Part shown: piece by piece, positions 16,877 to 25,399 of the stretch
Layout of the letters: every line of letters starts with the position of its first letter
How positions within the stretch are numbered: the stretch's first letter is position 1
NCBI RefSeq assembly: GCF_025195095.1
Contig: NZ_JANAVZ010000003.1
Span: forward strand, 1-64,000
Direction of reading: 5' to 3'
From: Paracoccus maritimus
GTDB taxonomy: Bacteria > Pseudomonadota > Alphaproteobacteria > Rhodobacterales > Rhodobacteraceae
DNA length: 64,000 nucleotides
Notes under the pieces: model-generated
Seen by the model: the letters and a program-made list of their open reading frames with translations, nothing else
Told to the model about the DNA's origin: nothing
Databases searched by the model: none
Position numbers and translations under genes: made by a program

Positions 16877-17473
16877 ATGGACGGTTTCACGATCATTGAC
16901 GCGGTGGTGGCCGGCGTCATCATCCTTTCGGCCATTCTGGCCTGGTCGCGCGGCTTCGTGCGCGAATCGCTGGCCATTCTGGGATGGATCGCCGCAGCCA
17001 TCCTGGCATTCCTATTCGCCGCCACGGTGCGTCCGATGATCGCCCAGCTTCCCGTGCTGGACCGATTTCTGGGCGACAGTTGCGAACTGGCCACGATCGC
17101 CGGCTTCGCGGTGGTCTTCGCACTAGCGCTGGTGATCTTTTCGATCATCACGCCGCTGTTCTCATCGGTGGTGCAGCGTTCGGCGCTTGGCGGCATCGAC
17201 CAGGGCATGGGATTCCTGTTCGGCGTGGCGCGGGGCATTCTCTTGGTCGCCATCGCCTTCATCGTTTATGACCGCGTGATGACCAGCCAGCAGGTCGCCA
17301 TGGTCGAGAATTCGCGCTCGGCACAGGTGTTCGAGCGGATGCGCGGCCAGATGGACGAACAGATCCCCGACGATGCGCCAAGCTGGATCGTCAGCCGTTA
17401 TGAACAGATGGTCGGCGGTTGCACCGCGACCGAAACGGTCGCGCCAGAGGCGACCCCGCCCGCAGAGAATTGA
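16877..17473 (+). CDS. cvpA: CvpA family membrane protein
   Basis: A 198-residue protein with four hydrophobic segments in the first 130 residues (VVAGVIILSAILAWSRG, LAILGWIAAAILAFLFAA, ATIAGFAVVFALALVIFSII, GFLFGVARGILLVAIAFIV). The opening DAVVAGVIILSAILAWSRGF and the block GGIDQGMGFLFGVARG are the CvpA signatures. Members sit near purF in many proteobacteria and are linked to colicin V production and envelope stress; the biochemical role is unknown. The tail carries a cysteine and an acidic stretch. Confidence 0.9.
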   Translation: MDGFTIIDAVVAGVIILSAILAWSRGFVRESLAILGWIAAAILAFLFAATVRPMIAQLPVLDRFLGDSCELATIAGFAVVFALALVIFSIITPLFSSVVQRSALGGIDQGMGFLFGVARGILLVAIAFIVYDRVMTSQQVAMVENSRSAQVFERMRGQMDEQIPDDAPSWIVSRYEQMVGGCTATETVAPEATPPAEN

Positions 17474-17534
17474 TCCTGAAAGCCTGGATCTGGCTGCATG
17501 GCTGCCATGCCGTGACGCTTTCATGACGAAAAAC

Positions 17535-17558
17535 CGCCCCCGTGCTTGCACGGGGGCG
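17535..17558 (+). terminator. GC-rich hairpin between cvpA and purF
   Basis: CGCCCCCGTGC (17535-17545) and GCACGGGGGCG (17548-17558) form a perfect 11-bp stem with a minimal loop. There is no run of T after it (TGACTTTATG), so it may be a weak terminator or an RNA-stabilising stem downstream of cvpA. A run of A precedes it. It lies 64 bases before the purF start. Confidence 0.5.
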
Positions 17559-17621
17559 TGACTTTATGTTCCCTTGCCCCTACATACCGCCCGACAGCCC
17601 AAAGCCATTCAGGATGCCCTG

Positions 17622-19112
17622 ATGCAACCATTTCTGGCCCATCCGTTCGATTCGGACCGCCTTCATGAAGAATGCGGAATTTTCGGCGCGATCGGCATGG
17701 CCGATGCCTCCAGCTTCGTCGCCCTTGGCCTGCACGCGTTGCAGCATCGCGGACAGGAGGCCGGGGGAATCGTCACCCACGATCCCGAACACGGATTCAA
17801 CAGCGCCCATCGCTTCGGCTATGTGCGCGACAACTTCACCAAGGCCGACGTGATGGCGACGCTGCCGGGGCCGCTGGCCATCGGACATGTCCGCTATTCA
17901 ACCGCCGGAACCAAGGCCAACACCGCGATCCGCGACGTGCAGCCGTTCTTCGGCGAGTTCTCGATGGGCGGCTGCGCGATCGCCCATAACGGCAACATCA
18001 CCAATGCCGCCGCCCTGCGCCGCGAACTGACCGAGCGGGGCTCGATCTTCCAGTCCAGCAGCGACAGCGAATGCATCATCCACCTGATGGCGCGGTCGAT
18101 CCAGCGCAACCTGCCCGAACGGATGAAGGACGCGCTGCGTCGGGTCGAGGGGGCATTCAGCGTCATCGCCATGACCCGCACCAAGCTGATCGGCGTGCGC
18201 GACCCATTGGGCGTGCGCCCGCTGGTATTGGGCAAGGTCGGCGATGACGGTTTCGTGCTGGCCTCGGAAACCTGCGCGCTGGACATCATCGGCGCCGATT
18301 TCGTGCGCGAGGTCGATCCGGGCGAAATGGTCGTGATCTCGCGCGGCAAGGTCGAAAGCTCGCGCCCCTTCGGCCCGTCCACGGGGCGATTCTGCATCTT
18401 CGAACATGTCTATTTCTCGCGTCCGGATTCGATCATCGGCGGGCGTTCCGTCTATGAAACCCGCCGCCAGATCGGTGTCGAACTGGCCCGCGAAGCCCCG
18501 ATCGAGGCCGATCTGGTCTGCCCGGTTCCCGACAGCGGCACCCCCGCAGCAATCGGTTACGCACAGGAATCGGGCATTCCCTACGGCATGGGGATCATCC
18601 GCAACCAGTATATGGGCCGGACCTTCATCGAGCCGACCGAGCAGATCCGAAACATGGGCGTCAGGCTGAAGCTGAACGTCAACCGGTCGCTGATCGCCGG
18701 AAAACGGGTCGTTCTTGTCGATGACAGCGTGGTGCGCGGAACGACCAGCCGGAAGATCAAGGACATGATCCTGGATGCGGGCGCGGCCGAGGTGCATTTC
18801 CGCATCGCATCCCCGCCGACCGCATGGCCCTGCTTCTATGGCGTGGATACGCCCGACCGCGACAAGCTGCTGGCCGCGCAGATGACGACCGAAGAGATGC
18901 GGGAATGGATCGGCGTCGATTCGCTGGCCTTCGTGACGCTGGACGGTCTTTATCGTGCCGTCGGCGAGGCTGACGGCCGCAACAGCAAATGCCCTCAGTA
19001 TTGCGATGCCTGCTTCTCGGGCGATTATCCGGTCGCCCCCTTCGATCAGTTGGAGCGCGGATTCCGCATGAAGCCCGGATCCGAGACGGCTGTGAACGAG
19101 GCGGCCGAGTAG
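17622..19112 (+). CDS. purF: Amidophosphoribosyltransferase
   Basis: A 496-residue enzyme for the first committed step of purine synthesis, transferring glutamine ammonia to PRPP. Cys18 in LHEECGIFGAIG is the N-terminal nucleophile after propeptide removal. The PRPP loop is KRVVLVDDSVVRGTTSRK. ISPPTAWPCFYGVDTP-like SPPTAWPCFYGVD and the C-terminal CPQYCDACFSGDYP suggest the iron-sulfur type of enzyme. The ATG at 17622 has AGGA seven bases before it; the longer frame from TTG at 17574 is unlikely. Confidence 0.96.
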   Translation: MQPFLAHPFDSDRLHEECGIFGAIGMADASSFVALGLHALQHRGQEAGGIVTHDPEHGFNSAHRFGYVRDNFTKADVMATLPGPLAIGHVRYSTAGTKANTAIRDVQPFFGEFSMGGCAIAHNGNITNAAALRRELTERGSIFQSSSDSECIIHLMARSIQRNLPERMKDALRRVEGAFSVIAMTRTKLIGVRDPLGVRPLVLGKVGDDGFVLASETCALDIIGADFVREVDPGEMVVISRGKVESSRPFGPSTGRFCIFEHVYFSRPDSIIGGRSVYETRRQIGVELAREAPIEADLVCPVPDSGTPAAIGYAQESGIPYGMGIIRNQYMGRTFIEPTEQIRNMGVRLKLNVNRSLIAGKRVVLVDDSVVRGTTSRKIKDMILDAGAAEVHFRIASPPTAWPCFYGVDTPDRDKLLAAQMTTEEMREWIGVDSLAFVTLDGLYRAVGEADGRNSKCPQYCDACFSGDYPVAPFDQLERGFRMKPGSETAVNEAAE

Positions 19113-19177
19113 GTTCGATCTGCCATGACGGAGCTTGGGGGTCGCGGCCCCCGGCGACGTTCCGGGCAGCCCCAAGG

Positions 19178-19624
19178 TCAGGGCACGATGGTTTCCAGCG
19201 CGTCGTAATGCGCCGCCGCATCGCCCCAGAGCGCGGCGGCGAGGCTGTCGGGCTTGTGTCGCAGGGATGCAAGTTCGGCCCTCGTGACCCAGCGAAACCG
19301 GTTCACCACACCCATCGGGTCTGCCAATGAAATATCGTCGCCTGCCACTGGCATGGCGCGGAACTGGATCTCGACCTGGTGAAAGCCGCTGGCGGGATCG
19401 TGGAATTCGTTTATCAGAAAGGGCGCCCCGACACTGACGATCAGGCCGGTTTCCTCGGCCACCTCGCGCATCAGGTTTTCTGGCAGCGACTGACCCGGCT
19501 CGACCCCTCCGCCGGGCAGGCACCACAGATCGCTGTCTTGTCCCGGATAGGCATTGACCATCAGCAGCCGGTCACGATGCAGAACCGCTGCGCGCACCGC
19601 CAGACGGGGTCGCGCCAGCCTCAT
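19178..19624 (-). CDS. Nudix hydrolase
   Basis: A 148-residue Nudix protein. The Nudix box is GGGVEPGQSLPENLMREVAEETGL, which fits Gx5Ex7REUxEExGU and places the metal-binding glutamates. The substrate (a nucleoside diphosphate linked to another group) cannot be told. Its ATG overlaps the purK stop (ATGA), so it is the last gene of a purE-purK-nudix operon. It converges on purF, with 65 bases between that contain an imperfect GGGG/CCCC hairpin without a T tract. Confidence 0.9.
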   Translation of the reverse strand: MRLARPRLAVRAAVLHRDRLLMVNAYPGQDSDLWCLPGGGVEPGQSLPENLMREVAEETGLIVSVGAPFLINEFHDPASGFHQVEIQFRAMPVAGDDISLADPMGVVNRFRWVTRAELASLRHKPDSLAAALWGDAAAHYDALETIVP

Positions 19625-20658
19625 CCGGCGATCCGGTTCACATGGCCCATCTTGCGGCCCGGCCGCGCATCGCCCTTGCCGTACAGATGCAACTGCGCGC
19701 GCGGGGTGGCCAGCAGGTCGGGCACCCGGTCGATGTCGTCGCCGATCAGGTTCTCCATCACCACATCGGCGTAACGCTTGCCATCACCCAAGGGCAGGCC
19801 TGCGACCGCGCGGACATGTTGTTCGAACTGATCGACGGCACAGCCCGCCTGCGTCCAGTGACCCGAGTTATGCACGCGCGGCGCAATCTCGTTCACGATC
19901 ATCCCGGCAGGCGTCACGAACAGCTCGACCCCCATGACGCCGACATAGTCCAGCGCGTTGGCGATGCGGGCCGCGATCAGGACGGCATCGGTCGTCACGT
20001 TTGCCGGCAACCCGCAGGGTACGGTCGTCGTGCGCAGGATACCGCCCTGGTGGACGTTCAACCCCGGATCGAACGCGGACACCTGCCCATCAGCGCCACG
20101 CGCGATGATGACGCTGATCTCGGCCGAGAATTCGACGAACCCTTCCAGCACCGATGGCGCGCCGGTCCAGTCCGCCTGCGCCGGATCGGTGATCCGCACC
20201 TGGCCCTTGCCGTCATAGCCCATGCGCCGGGTCTTGAGGATCGAGGGTGTCCCGATCCGCGCGACCGCCTCGGCCAGGTCCCCCTTGCCCGGCACATCGA
20301 CGAAGGGTGCCGTGGCAAGTCCGATCTCGTTCAGAAAGGTCTTTTCCGTCAACCGATCCTGCGACACTGCCAGCGCGCGACGGTTCGGGCGGATCGGGCA
20401 GATCGATTCCAGCAGGTCCAGCGCCGAGGTCGGCACGTTCTCGAATTCATAGGTGATGACATCGACCGATTCGGCAAAGGCGCGCAGGGCCGCGCTGTCC
20501 TCATAGGGGGCGGTGGTCAGGCGATGCGCGACATCGCCCGCAGGCGCGGCACCCGGTTCATAGACATGGCAACGCAGGCCAAGACGGCTGGCCGCCACTG
20601 ACAGCATCCGTCCCAGCTGGCCGCCGCCCAGAATTCCGATGGTGCGGACTTCAGTCAT
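19621..20658 (-). CDS. purK: 5-(carboxyamino)imidazole ribonucleotide synthase
   Basis: A 345-residue ATP-grasp enzyme that carboxylates AIR for PurE. The opening [14 protein letters not shown] is the hallmark. [41 protein letters not shown] and [14 protein letters not shown] follow in the right order. The ATG at 20658 overlaps the end of purE by eight bases. The in-frame extension to 20736 is only the purE shadow. Confidence 0.96.
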   Translation of the reverse strand: MTEVRTIGILGGGQLGRMLSVAASRLGLRCHVYEPGAAPAGDVAHRLTTAPYEDSAALRAFAESVDVITYEFENVPTSALDLLESICPIRPNRRALAVSQDRLTEKTFLNEIGLATAPFVDVPGKGDLAEAVARIGTPSILKTRRMGYDGKGQVRITDPAQADWTGAPSVLEGFVEFSAEISVIIARGADGQVSAFDPGLNVHQGGILRTTTVPCGLPANVTTDAVLIAARIANALDYVGVMGVELFVTPAGMIVNEIAPRVHNSGHWTQAGCAVDQFEQHVRAVAGLPLGDGKRYADVVMENLIGDDIDRVPDLLATPRAQLHLYGKGDARPGRKMGHVNRIAG

Positions 20659-21136
20659 CCTGCGGCTCCTCGGGAATGCTGTCCGACAGGGCCGCCCGCC
20701 ACGCATCCAGCCGCGCCGCCAGCGCCGGATCATCAAGCGCCAGGATCGACGCGGCCATCAGCCCGGCATTGGTCGCGCCCGCGGCACCGATCGCCATCGT
20801 CGCAACGGGAAAGCCTCGCGGCATCTGCACAATGGAATACAGCGAATCGACGCCTGACAGCGCACGGGTCTGGACAGGCACGCCGATCACCGGCAGGCGC
20901 GTCTTCGAAGCCATCATGCCGGGCAGATGCGCCGCCCCTCCGGCCCCGGCGATGATGACCTTCAAGCCGCGCTGAACGGCGCTGCGACCGTAGTCCCACA
21001 ACCGATCCGGGGTGCGATGGGCGCTGACGATACGTGCCTCGTAGTCGATGCCCAGATCGTCAAGGATCGCCGCTGCCTCGCGCATGGTCGACCAGTCCGA
21101 CTGGCTGCCCATGATGATTCCGACCGGTCTGTCCAT
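20651..21136 (-). CDS. purE: N5-carboxyaminoimidazole ribonucleotide mutase
   Basis: A 161-residue octameric mutase acting after PurK in purine synthesis. It shows [27 protein letters not shown] (catalytic His), [15 protein letters not shown] and [15 protein letters not shown] with the conserved [13 protein letters not shown]. The ATG at 21136 begins [10 protein letters not shown], the usual distance before the motif. It is the first gene of the operon with purK and the Nudix gene. Confidence 0.96.
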   Translation of the reverse strand: MDRPVGIIMGSQSDWSTMREAAAILDDLGIDYEARIVSAHRTPDRLWDYGRSAVQRGLKVIIAGAGGAAHLPGMMASKTRLPVIGVPVQTRALSGVDSLYSIVQMPRGFPVATMAIGAAGATNAGLMAASILALDDPALAARLDAWRAALSDSIPEEPQDD

Positions 21137-21211
21137 ACGGCGCCCCCTTGCTTGTTCTGGGTCCAGCGTTTTCGTGCGCACCGCAATACCGCGCGCGCGC
21201 CGGGGCCGCAA

Positions 21212-21463
21212 TCAGGCGATGATGTCGGGGGTCAGTTCATCTTCCAGCCGCGCGATCCGATCCTTCAGCACCAGCTTCTGCTTCTTCAGGCGCTGCAGGG
21301 TCAGCGACGAGGTCATCTGCTGCGATGCCAGCGCGGCGATGGCCTGGTCCAGATCGCGATGTTCGCAGCGCAGCGCGATCAGCCTGGCGCGGACGATTTC
21401 CTCGTGGGACATCTCGTGGTGCATGTTCATCTGGCTGGCCCGGCTGGCATGACGCGTTTCCAT
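21212..21463 (-). CDS. YdcH/DUF465 family small helical protein
   Basis: An 83-residue protein whose last 55 residues form a coiled coil (DLDQAIAALASQ and LQRLKKQKLVLKDRIARLEDEL). This is the DUF465 pattern seen in many proteobacteria; the function is unknown. The ATG at 21463 (METRHASR) is one of several possible starts (21478, and ATGs at 21412-21406 region). It is divergent from a secreted protein gene at 21594. Confidence 0.8.
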   Translation of the reverse strand: METRHASRASQMNMHHEMSHEEIVRARLIALRCEHRDLDQAIAALASQQMTSSLTLQRLKKQKLVLKDRIARLEDELTPDIIA

Positions 21464-21593
21464 CCCGCTTATAGCCATTTGTTTCACGCCTGTTAACAAA
21501 GACTTCGCAAACCTGTCCCGCCCATACATTAAAATTGATCTTTCGCCGTGTCGGCGCAACACTTCTTCCGGATCACCGAACCGGAGAAAAGCC

Positions 21594-22178
21594 ATGAAAC
21601 TGATCGGCTTGACCGGCGCGCCTGCGGCCGCGCTGTTGTTGGCAGGGCTGTCCGTCGCAACCCCGGCCCACGCGCAGATGGACGGCGAGGAATTGCAGCG
21701 ATGCATCTGGCGTTGCCTTGCGGATTCGCCGGGTGCCGGTAGCAGTCAATACAATTCCTGCGTGGCCCGGTCGTGCAGCGGTCAGACGCCCTCGGCGCCA
21801 TCACAGGCGCGCGCCACCTGGACCGTCAGCGGGGCGGCGACCGGCGGCCAGATGGCGTCGGTGACCGTGGGCCGCAGCACGTTCAGCTATGTCTGTCAGG
21901 CTGGCAAACCCGCGCTGCTGGCAATCAGTGGTTTGCCGGGACCGTCCTCGGGCGTGGTGCTGTCAGTCGATGGCCGCGAATTCCGCCCGCCCTTCGCCGG
22001 GCGCGACGGTGTGCATTACACTTCGGCACGGGCGGGATCGGGGCTGATCAACGCACTGCTGGCAGGAAATGCGGTCCAGGCACGCAATCGCGCCGGAAAT
22101 TCGGTGTCGAATTTTCCCCTTTCTGGATCCGGAAAGGCGATCAGAACGGCCATGTCGCGTTGCGGCATCCACCCCTGA
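21594..22178 (+). CDS. Secreted cysteine-containing protein, unknown function
   Basis: A 194-residue protein with a signal peptide (PAAALLLAGLSVATPAHA, cleavage before Gln28). The mature start has four closely spaced cysteines (C37-x3-C41-x14-C56-x4-C61), which suggests a small disulfide-bonded motif. After a Ser/Ala linker comes a beta-rich region (ATWTVSGAATGGQMASVTVG, FSYVCQAGKPALLAISGL) ending near a final Cys (SRCGIHP). I do not recognise the family. Similar layouts occur in periplasmic proteins with a C-terminal beta domain. It stands alone between DUF465 and the heat-shock pair. Confidence 0.75.
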   Translation: MKLIGLTGAPAAALLLAGLSVATPAHAQMDGEELQRCIWRCLADSPGAGSSQYNSCVARSCSGQTPSAPSQARATWTVSGAATGGQMASVTVGRSTFSYVCQAGKPALLAISGLPGPSSGVVLSVDGREFRPPFAGRDGVHYTSARAGSGLINALLAGNAVQARNRAGNSVSNFPLSGSGKAIRTAMSRCGIHP

Positions 22179-22203
22179 CACGTGGCCGGTTGCCGTCGCG
22201 GCC

Positions 22204-22233
22204 CTTGCAGCCCGGCGATCGCATTCACATATT
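22204..22233 (+). promoter_or_regulatory. Candidate RpoH (heat-shock) promoter of hsp20
   Basis: CTTGCA at 22204-22209 and CATATT at 22228-22233 are separated by 18 bases. This resembles the alphaproteobacterial sigma-32 pattern (CTTG near -35 and a CxTATxT-like -10). It lies 70 bases upstream of an hsp20 start. No other promoter-like pair is as close to consensus in this gap. Confidence 0.4.
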
Positions 22234-22260
22234 ATAACCATGTCGGGTCGCCGCAACGGG

Positions 22261-22295
22261 GCCCTTTTCAGACAGTCGCTTCACCGCAAAAGGGC
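22261..22295 (+). promoter_or_regulatory. Candidate RNA thermometer hiding the hsp20 ribosome-binding site
   Basis: GCCCTTTT at 22261-22268 is the perfect reverse complement of AAAAGGGC at 22288-22295. The right arm contains the Shine-Dalgarno AAAGGG, eight bases before the ATG at 22303. The fold would therefore sequester the ribosome site at low temperature, and the A-U half of the stem would melt easily. FourU and ROSE thermometers work this way in front of small heat-shock genes. A TCGCT (UYGCU-like) lies in the loop. Confidence 0.45.
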
Positions 22296-22302
22296 TGATG
22301 AG

Positions 22303-22713
22303 ATGAGCAAGATATCACTGGGGTCGCATCCCTATCTTCTGGGTTTCGACCAGTTGGAGCGCTTGGCCGAACGCGCCGCAAAGGGCTCCGAGGGCTATCC
22401 GCCCTATAATATCGAACATCTCGCACCCGACGGGTTTCGGATCACGCTGGCCGTGGCGGGTTTTGGCGAAGACGAACTGGCCGTCACCACCGAGGATCGG
22501 CAACTGGTCATCCGCGGTCGTCTTGCAGAGCCGTCCGAGGACAGGGTCTATCTGCATCGCGGCATCGCCGCGCGGGCATTCCAGCGCAGTTTCGTGCTGG
22601 CCGACGGGGTCGAGGTCGTCTCGGCGCAGATCGAGAATGGCCTGCTGCATGTCGATCTGAAGCGAGTGAAGCCGCAGCAACTGGTTCAGACAATTCCGAT
22701 CAGCCGCAAGTAA
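22303..22713 (+). CDS. Hsp20/alpha-crystallin family small heat-shock protein
   Basis: A 136-residue ATP-independent holdase. The N-terminal arm (SLGSHPYLLGFDQLERLAER, YPPYNIE) is the IbpA type. The alpha-crystallin domain runs from about residue 37 to 125 (FRITLAVAGFGEDELAVTTE, LVIRGRL, FQRSFVLADGVEV, IENGLLHVDL). The C-terminal I-x-I anchor is IPI. Together with DUF1150 it forms the pair seen in many Alphaproteobacteria. A possible heat-shock promoter and a hairpin covering the ribosome site lie upstream. Confidence 0.95.
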   Translation: MSKISLGSHPYLLGFDQLERLAERAAKGSEGYPPYNIEHLAPDGFRITLAVAGFGEDELAVTTEDRQLVIRGRLAEPSEDRVYLHRGIAARAFQRSFVLADGVEVVSAQIENGLLHVDLKRVKPQQLVQTIPISRK

Positions 22714-22724
22714 GGGGGATCAAC

Positions 22725-22952
22725 ATGGATACCAAATTCGATTTCGGCGACAGCGACGCGCAGAACACCGTCTATGTCCGTCAGGTCGCGACACACACCC
22801 TGCCCGAGGACGTCCGCGAACAGGTGCCCGGCGTCGAGACCATGTATGCCGTCCACGATTCAGACGGCGAACGCCTTGCGCTGGTGCGTGAACGCGCGAT
22901 GGCCTTCATGCTGGCGCGCCAGAACGAACTGGTCCCGGTCAGCGTCCACTGA
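22725..22952 (+). CDS. DUF1150 family protein
   Basis: A 75-residue protein matching DUF1150 (PF06620): VYVRQVATHTLPEDVREQV, YAVHDSDGERLALV and the end FMLARQNELVPVSVH. The function is unknown. Its constant place after an alphaproteobacterial hsp20 gene suggests a role with that chaperone. The ATG is preceded by GGGGGATCAAC, 11 bases after the hsp20 stop. Confidence 0.92.
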   Translation: MDTKFDFGDSDAQNTVYVRQVATHTLPEDVREQVPGVETMYAVHDSDGERLALVRERAMAFMLARQNELVPVSVH

Positions 22953-22962
22953 TCGTCACCCA

Positions 22963-22994
22963 CAGCGCGCGCGCCGGATCAGGCGCGCGCGCTG
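22963..22994. terminator. 13-bp perfect GC hairpin between convergent genes
   Basis: CAGCGCGCGCGCC (22963-22975) pairs perfectly with GGCGCGCGCGCTG (22982-22994) over a 6-base loop. It starts 11 bases after the DUF1150 stop, and its right arm lies inside the last codons of the convergent TolB-like gene. No T tract follows on either strand, so it may block RNA decay or cause Rho-assisted termination and not be a classic terminator. Confidence 0.55.
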
Positions 22995-23800
22995 TCCGCC
23001 TGCGGCGCATAGCGCATGAAGGCGAAGGCCCGACCATCGGGCGACCAGCAGGGCACGTTCAGCGTCCCCTGCCCTCCGAACAAATCCAGGACCCTGCGTC
23101 GCTGGCCGCCATCCGTGTCCATCAGCCACAGTGACACATCGCGGTCGCGCGGGTGCCCCGTCGTGCCGGGTTGATAGGCAAGATAGAGGACATGACGCCC
23201 ATCGGGCGACGGATGCGGAAACCAGTTCACGTTGTCGTCACGAAAGACCGGCGCGGCGTTCTGACCGTCCAGCGTCATACGCCAGATCTGGGCATGTCCC
23301 GAGGCGTCCGAGTTGAACCACAGAAACCTGCCGCAGGCGGAAAAATCGGGCCCGTCATGATGGCCGGGCATCGGGGTCAGGATCTGTTCGGCACCATCCT
23401 CCATGTCCAGCGTCGCGATGCGGACCGCGCGATCCTGCCGCGCGCAGGCATAGGCGATCAGTCGGTCATGCGCGCTGTGCCACCAGCTTGGCCGTCCGAC
23501 CGGAACCGGCTTCACGCCATCCGCGTCCAGAACATGGATGCCCGCGCCCTGTGCATCGTGACAGGAAAAGATGATCCGGCCGTCTGGCAGGAAGCCGTGA
23601 TCATTGTTGCAGCGCGTCAATCCGCCGGTGTCGATCGGCGTCAGCCCCGACATGTCCGCGCGCCACAGCCGCCCGTCACCATTGACCAGAAACCAGCCGT
23701 CGGGATGCCAGTTTGGTGCCTCGATCAGGTGCGGGCTGCGCAGCACGACGCGACAGCGCCCGGTCGCGATCTGGCACACCTCCAACGATGATCTCCACAT
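22979..23800 (-). CDS. TolB/WD40-like beta-propeller protein
   Basis: A 273-residue protein without a signal peptide. It has repeated PD40-type blades: APNWHPDGWFLVNGDGRLWRAD, HDGPDFSACGRFLWFNSDASG, VNWFPHPSPDGRHVLYLAYQ and VPCWSPDGRAFAFMRYAP. These are the WxPDGxxL(A/V)F repeats found in TolB, DPP4-like and tricorn propellers. With no peptidase domain attached, it may bind a ligand or protein in the cytoplasm. Its stop is two bases from the MFS gene start on the same strand; it is probably the distal gene of that operon. Confidence 0.8.
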   Translation of the reverse strand: MWRSSLEVCQIATGRCRVVLRSPHLIEAPNWHPDGWFLVNGDGRLWRADMSGLTPIDTGGLTRCNNDHGFLPDGRIIFSCHDAQGAGIHVLDADGVKPVPVGRPSWWHSAHDRLIAYACARQDRAVRIATLDMEDGAEQILTPMPGHHDGPDFSACGRFLWFNSDASGHAQIWRMTLDGQNAAPVFRDDNVNWFPHPSPDGRHVLYLAYQPGTTGHPRDRDVSLWLMDTDGGQRRRVLDLFGGQGTLNVPCWSPDGRAFAFMRYAPQADSARA

Positions 23801-23801
23801 G

Positions 23802-25280
23802 CTAGCGCGCCCCCGGCCCGAGCATCGGTGGGGGACCGTCCGCCCCCTCGGTCTTCGGCCGGGGCCGGATCAGCCAGCTGCGCAGCGACAGCACCAGCAG
23901 GATCGTGATGAATACCCCCAGTTGATAGACCAGCGCGTGGTGGATGGCCTGCGGATAGTCCGCATCTGCCCCGTGATGCAGCTGCACGAAGAAAAGACTG
24001 GACACGACGGCGATCCCCACGGCCGCACCGACCTGCTGAAATGCCTGCATGGCGCCCGAACCGGCGCCCGCGTCATGGCCGGGCACGGCCTGAAGCACCA
24101 GCTGAAACAGCGGCGAAATCGCCAGCCCCATACCCATTCCGCAAATCGCCAGCGGCGCCGCAATCGCAAGCGGCGTGAACGGCTGTGGCGGGTTTCCGGC
24201 CGCATGGCGCAGCCACGCCATCCCGACCAGCAGGACCAGCGCCCCTGCCCCCATCCGCAGCGGCAAGCGGCTGGCCCCGAAACGGCCCGTAACGTAGCTG
24301 CCCAGCATCACCCCCAGCGGAAACGGCGCCGTGGCCAACCCCGAAGCCAGCGGTGACAATCCGAACCCGGTCTGCAGATAGATCGCAAGGATCAGGAACA
24401 TGCCCGGAATGGCAGAAAAATGCAGCATGACCATCAGGACGCCGGACAGATAGCCCGGATTCCTCATGAGGGCGATGGGCAGAAGCTGCGTCCGCCCCCC
24501 CCGCGCCAGCGCGGCCTGCCGCAGGACAAAGACAGCCCCCATCGGCGCAGCACCTAGAAGCAGCGCGATGCACCACCAGGGCCATCCCAGAAGCGCGCCC
24601 TCGATCACCGGAAGGACGATCATGACAATCGCAAGCGCGAACACCACCATGCCGATCCAGTCGATTGTCATGTCCCGATCCCGCTGCAGGGCGGGTATCC
24701 ATCGCAGCCCGGCAAGGATCACGAAGATTCCGACCGGAAGATTGACCAGGAAGATCGGACGCCAATCCAGCCCATGGATATCGGCGGTGATCAGCGCCCC
24801 TCCCAGCAGCGGCCCGGTCACCGCGCCCATGCTGACGACCACCCCTGCCAGCGCGAAGGCCCGTGCCTTCTGGTCGGGGGGAAACATCACATGGATGATC
24901 GCCATGACCTGCGGCACCATCATCGCGCCGCCCAGCCCCTGAATCGCGCGCGACCCGATTAGCATCGTCATGTTCTGTGCCAGCCCGCAAAGCGCCGATG
25001 CCAGGGTGAACAACGCGACCCCCAGCAGGAACAAGCGCTTGCGACCCAACTTGTCGCCAAAGCGCCCGAACGGCAGCAAGCCCGCCGCGAAGGCCAGCAC
25101 ATAAGCTGCGGACACCCATTCTATCTGACTGGCCGAGGCGCCCAGGTTACGCTGGATCGATGGCAGCGCCACATTGACGATGCTGACATCGATCAGGTTC
25201 ATGAAGTTTCCCATCAGCAGCAACACTGTCGCCAGCCAGGGGTTGAACTCTGGCGGCGCGGCGACGTGGCTGTCTGACAT
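23802..25280 (-). CDS. MFS multidrug exporter, DHA2 (14-TM) family
   Basis: A 492-residue inner-membrane protein with 14 hydrophobic segments. The loop 2-3 motif is GRFGDKLGRKRLFLLGV, and motif C is in ALAGVVVSMGAVTGPLLGG. The helix-1 block MNLIDVSIVNVALPSI is typical of the EmrB/QacA group, which exports drugs or organic compounds by proton antiport. No efflux partner (membrane-fusion protein) is adjacent, so it may work alone. The substrate is unknown. Confidence 0.9.
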   Translation of the reverse strand: MSDSHVAAPPEFNPWLATVLLLMGNFMNLIDVSIVNVALPSIQRNLGASASQIEWVSAAYVLAFAAGLLPFGRFGDKLGRKRLFLLGVALFTLASALCGLAQNMTMLIGSRAIQGLGGAMMVPQVMAIIHVMFPPDQKARAFALAGVVVSMGAVTGPLLGGALITADIHGLDWRPIFLVNLPVGIFVILAGLRWIPALQRDRDMTIDWIGMVVFALAIVMIVLPVIEGALLGWPWWCIALLLGAAPMGAVFVLRQAALARGGRTQLLPIALMRNPGYLSGVLMVMLHFSAIPGMFLILAIYLQTGFGLSPLASGLATAPFPLGVMLGSYVTGRFGASRLPLRMGAGALVLLVGMAWLRHAAGNPPQPFTPLAIAAPLAICGMGMGLAISPLFQLVLQAVPGHDAGAGSGAMQAFQQVGAAVGIAVVSSLFFVQLHHGADADYPQAIHHALVYQLGVFITILLVLSLRSWLIRPRPKTEGADGPPPMLGPGAR

Positions 25281-25346
25281 GGTCGAGTCCTTTGAAGATA
25301 CTTTTCATAACGATCCGGCCTTGCAGCGCGTTCCGTCAGAATGAAC

Positions 25347-25375
25347 GCGGCCCCGTCCCTTGGGAACGAGGCCGC
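25347..25375 (-). terminator. Hairpin downstream of sat/cysC, weak T tract
   Basis: On the minus strand GCGGCCTCGTTCCC pairs with GGGACGGGGCCGC apart from one or two mismatches, with AA in the loop. It sits 25 bases after the sat/cysC stop. The following sequence (GTTCATTCTG) has few T residues, so its strength as an intrinsic terminator is doubtful. Confidence 0.45.
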
Positions 25376-25399
25376 ATGTCACACATGGCTGGGGATCGT

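Noticed and set aside
17898..19526. 542-residue minus-strand frame opposite purF
   Set aside because: Long antisense frames are expected in GC-rich genes; the composition is His/Arg/Gly-rich and no domain is visible, whereas purF is complete.
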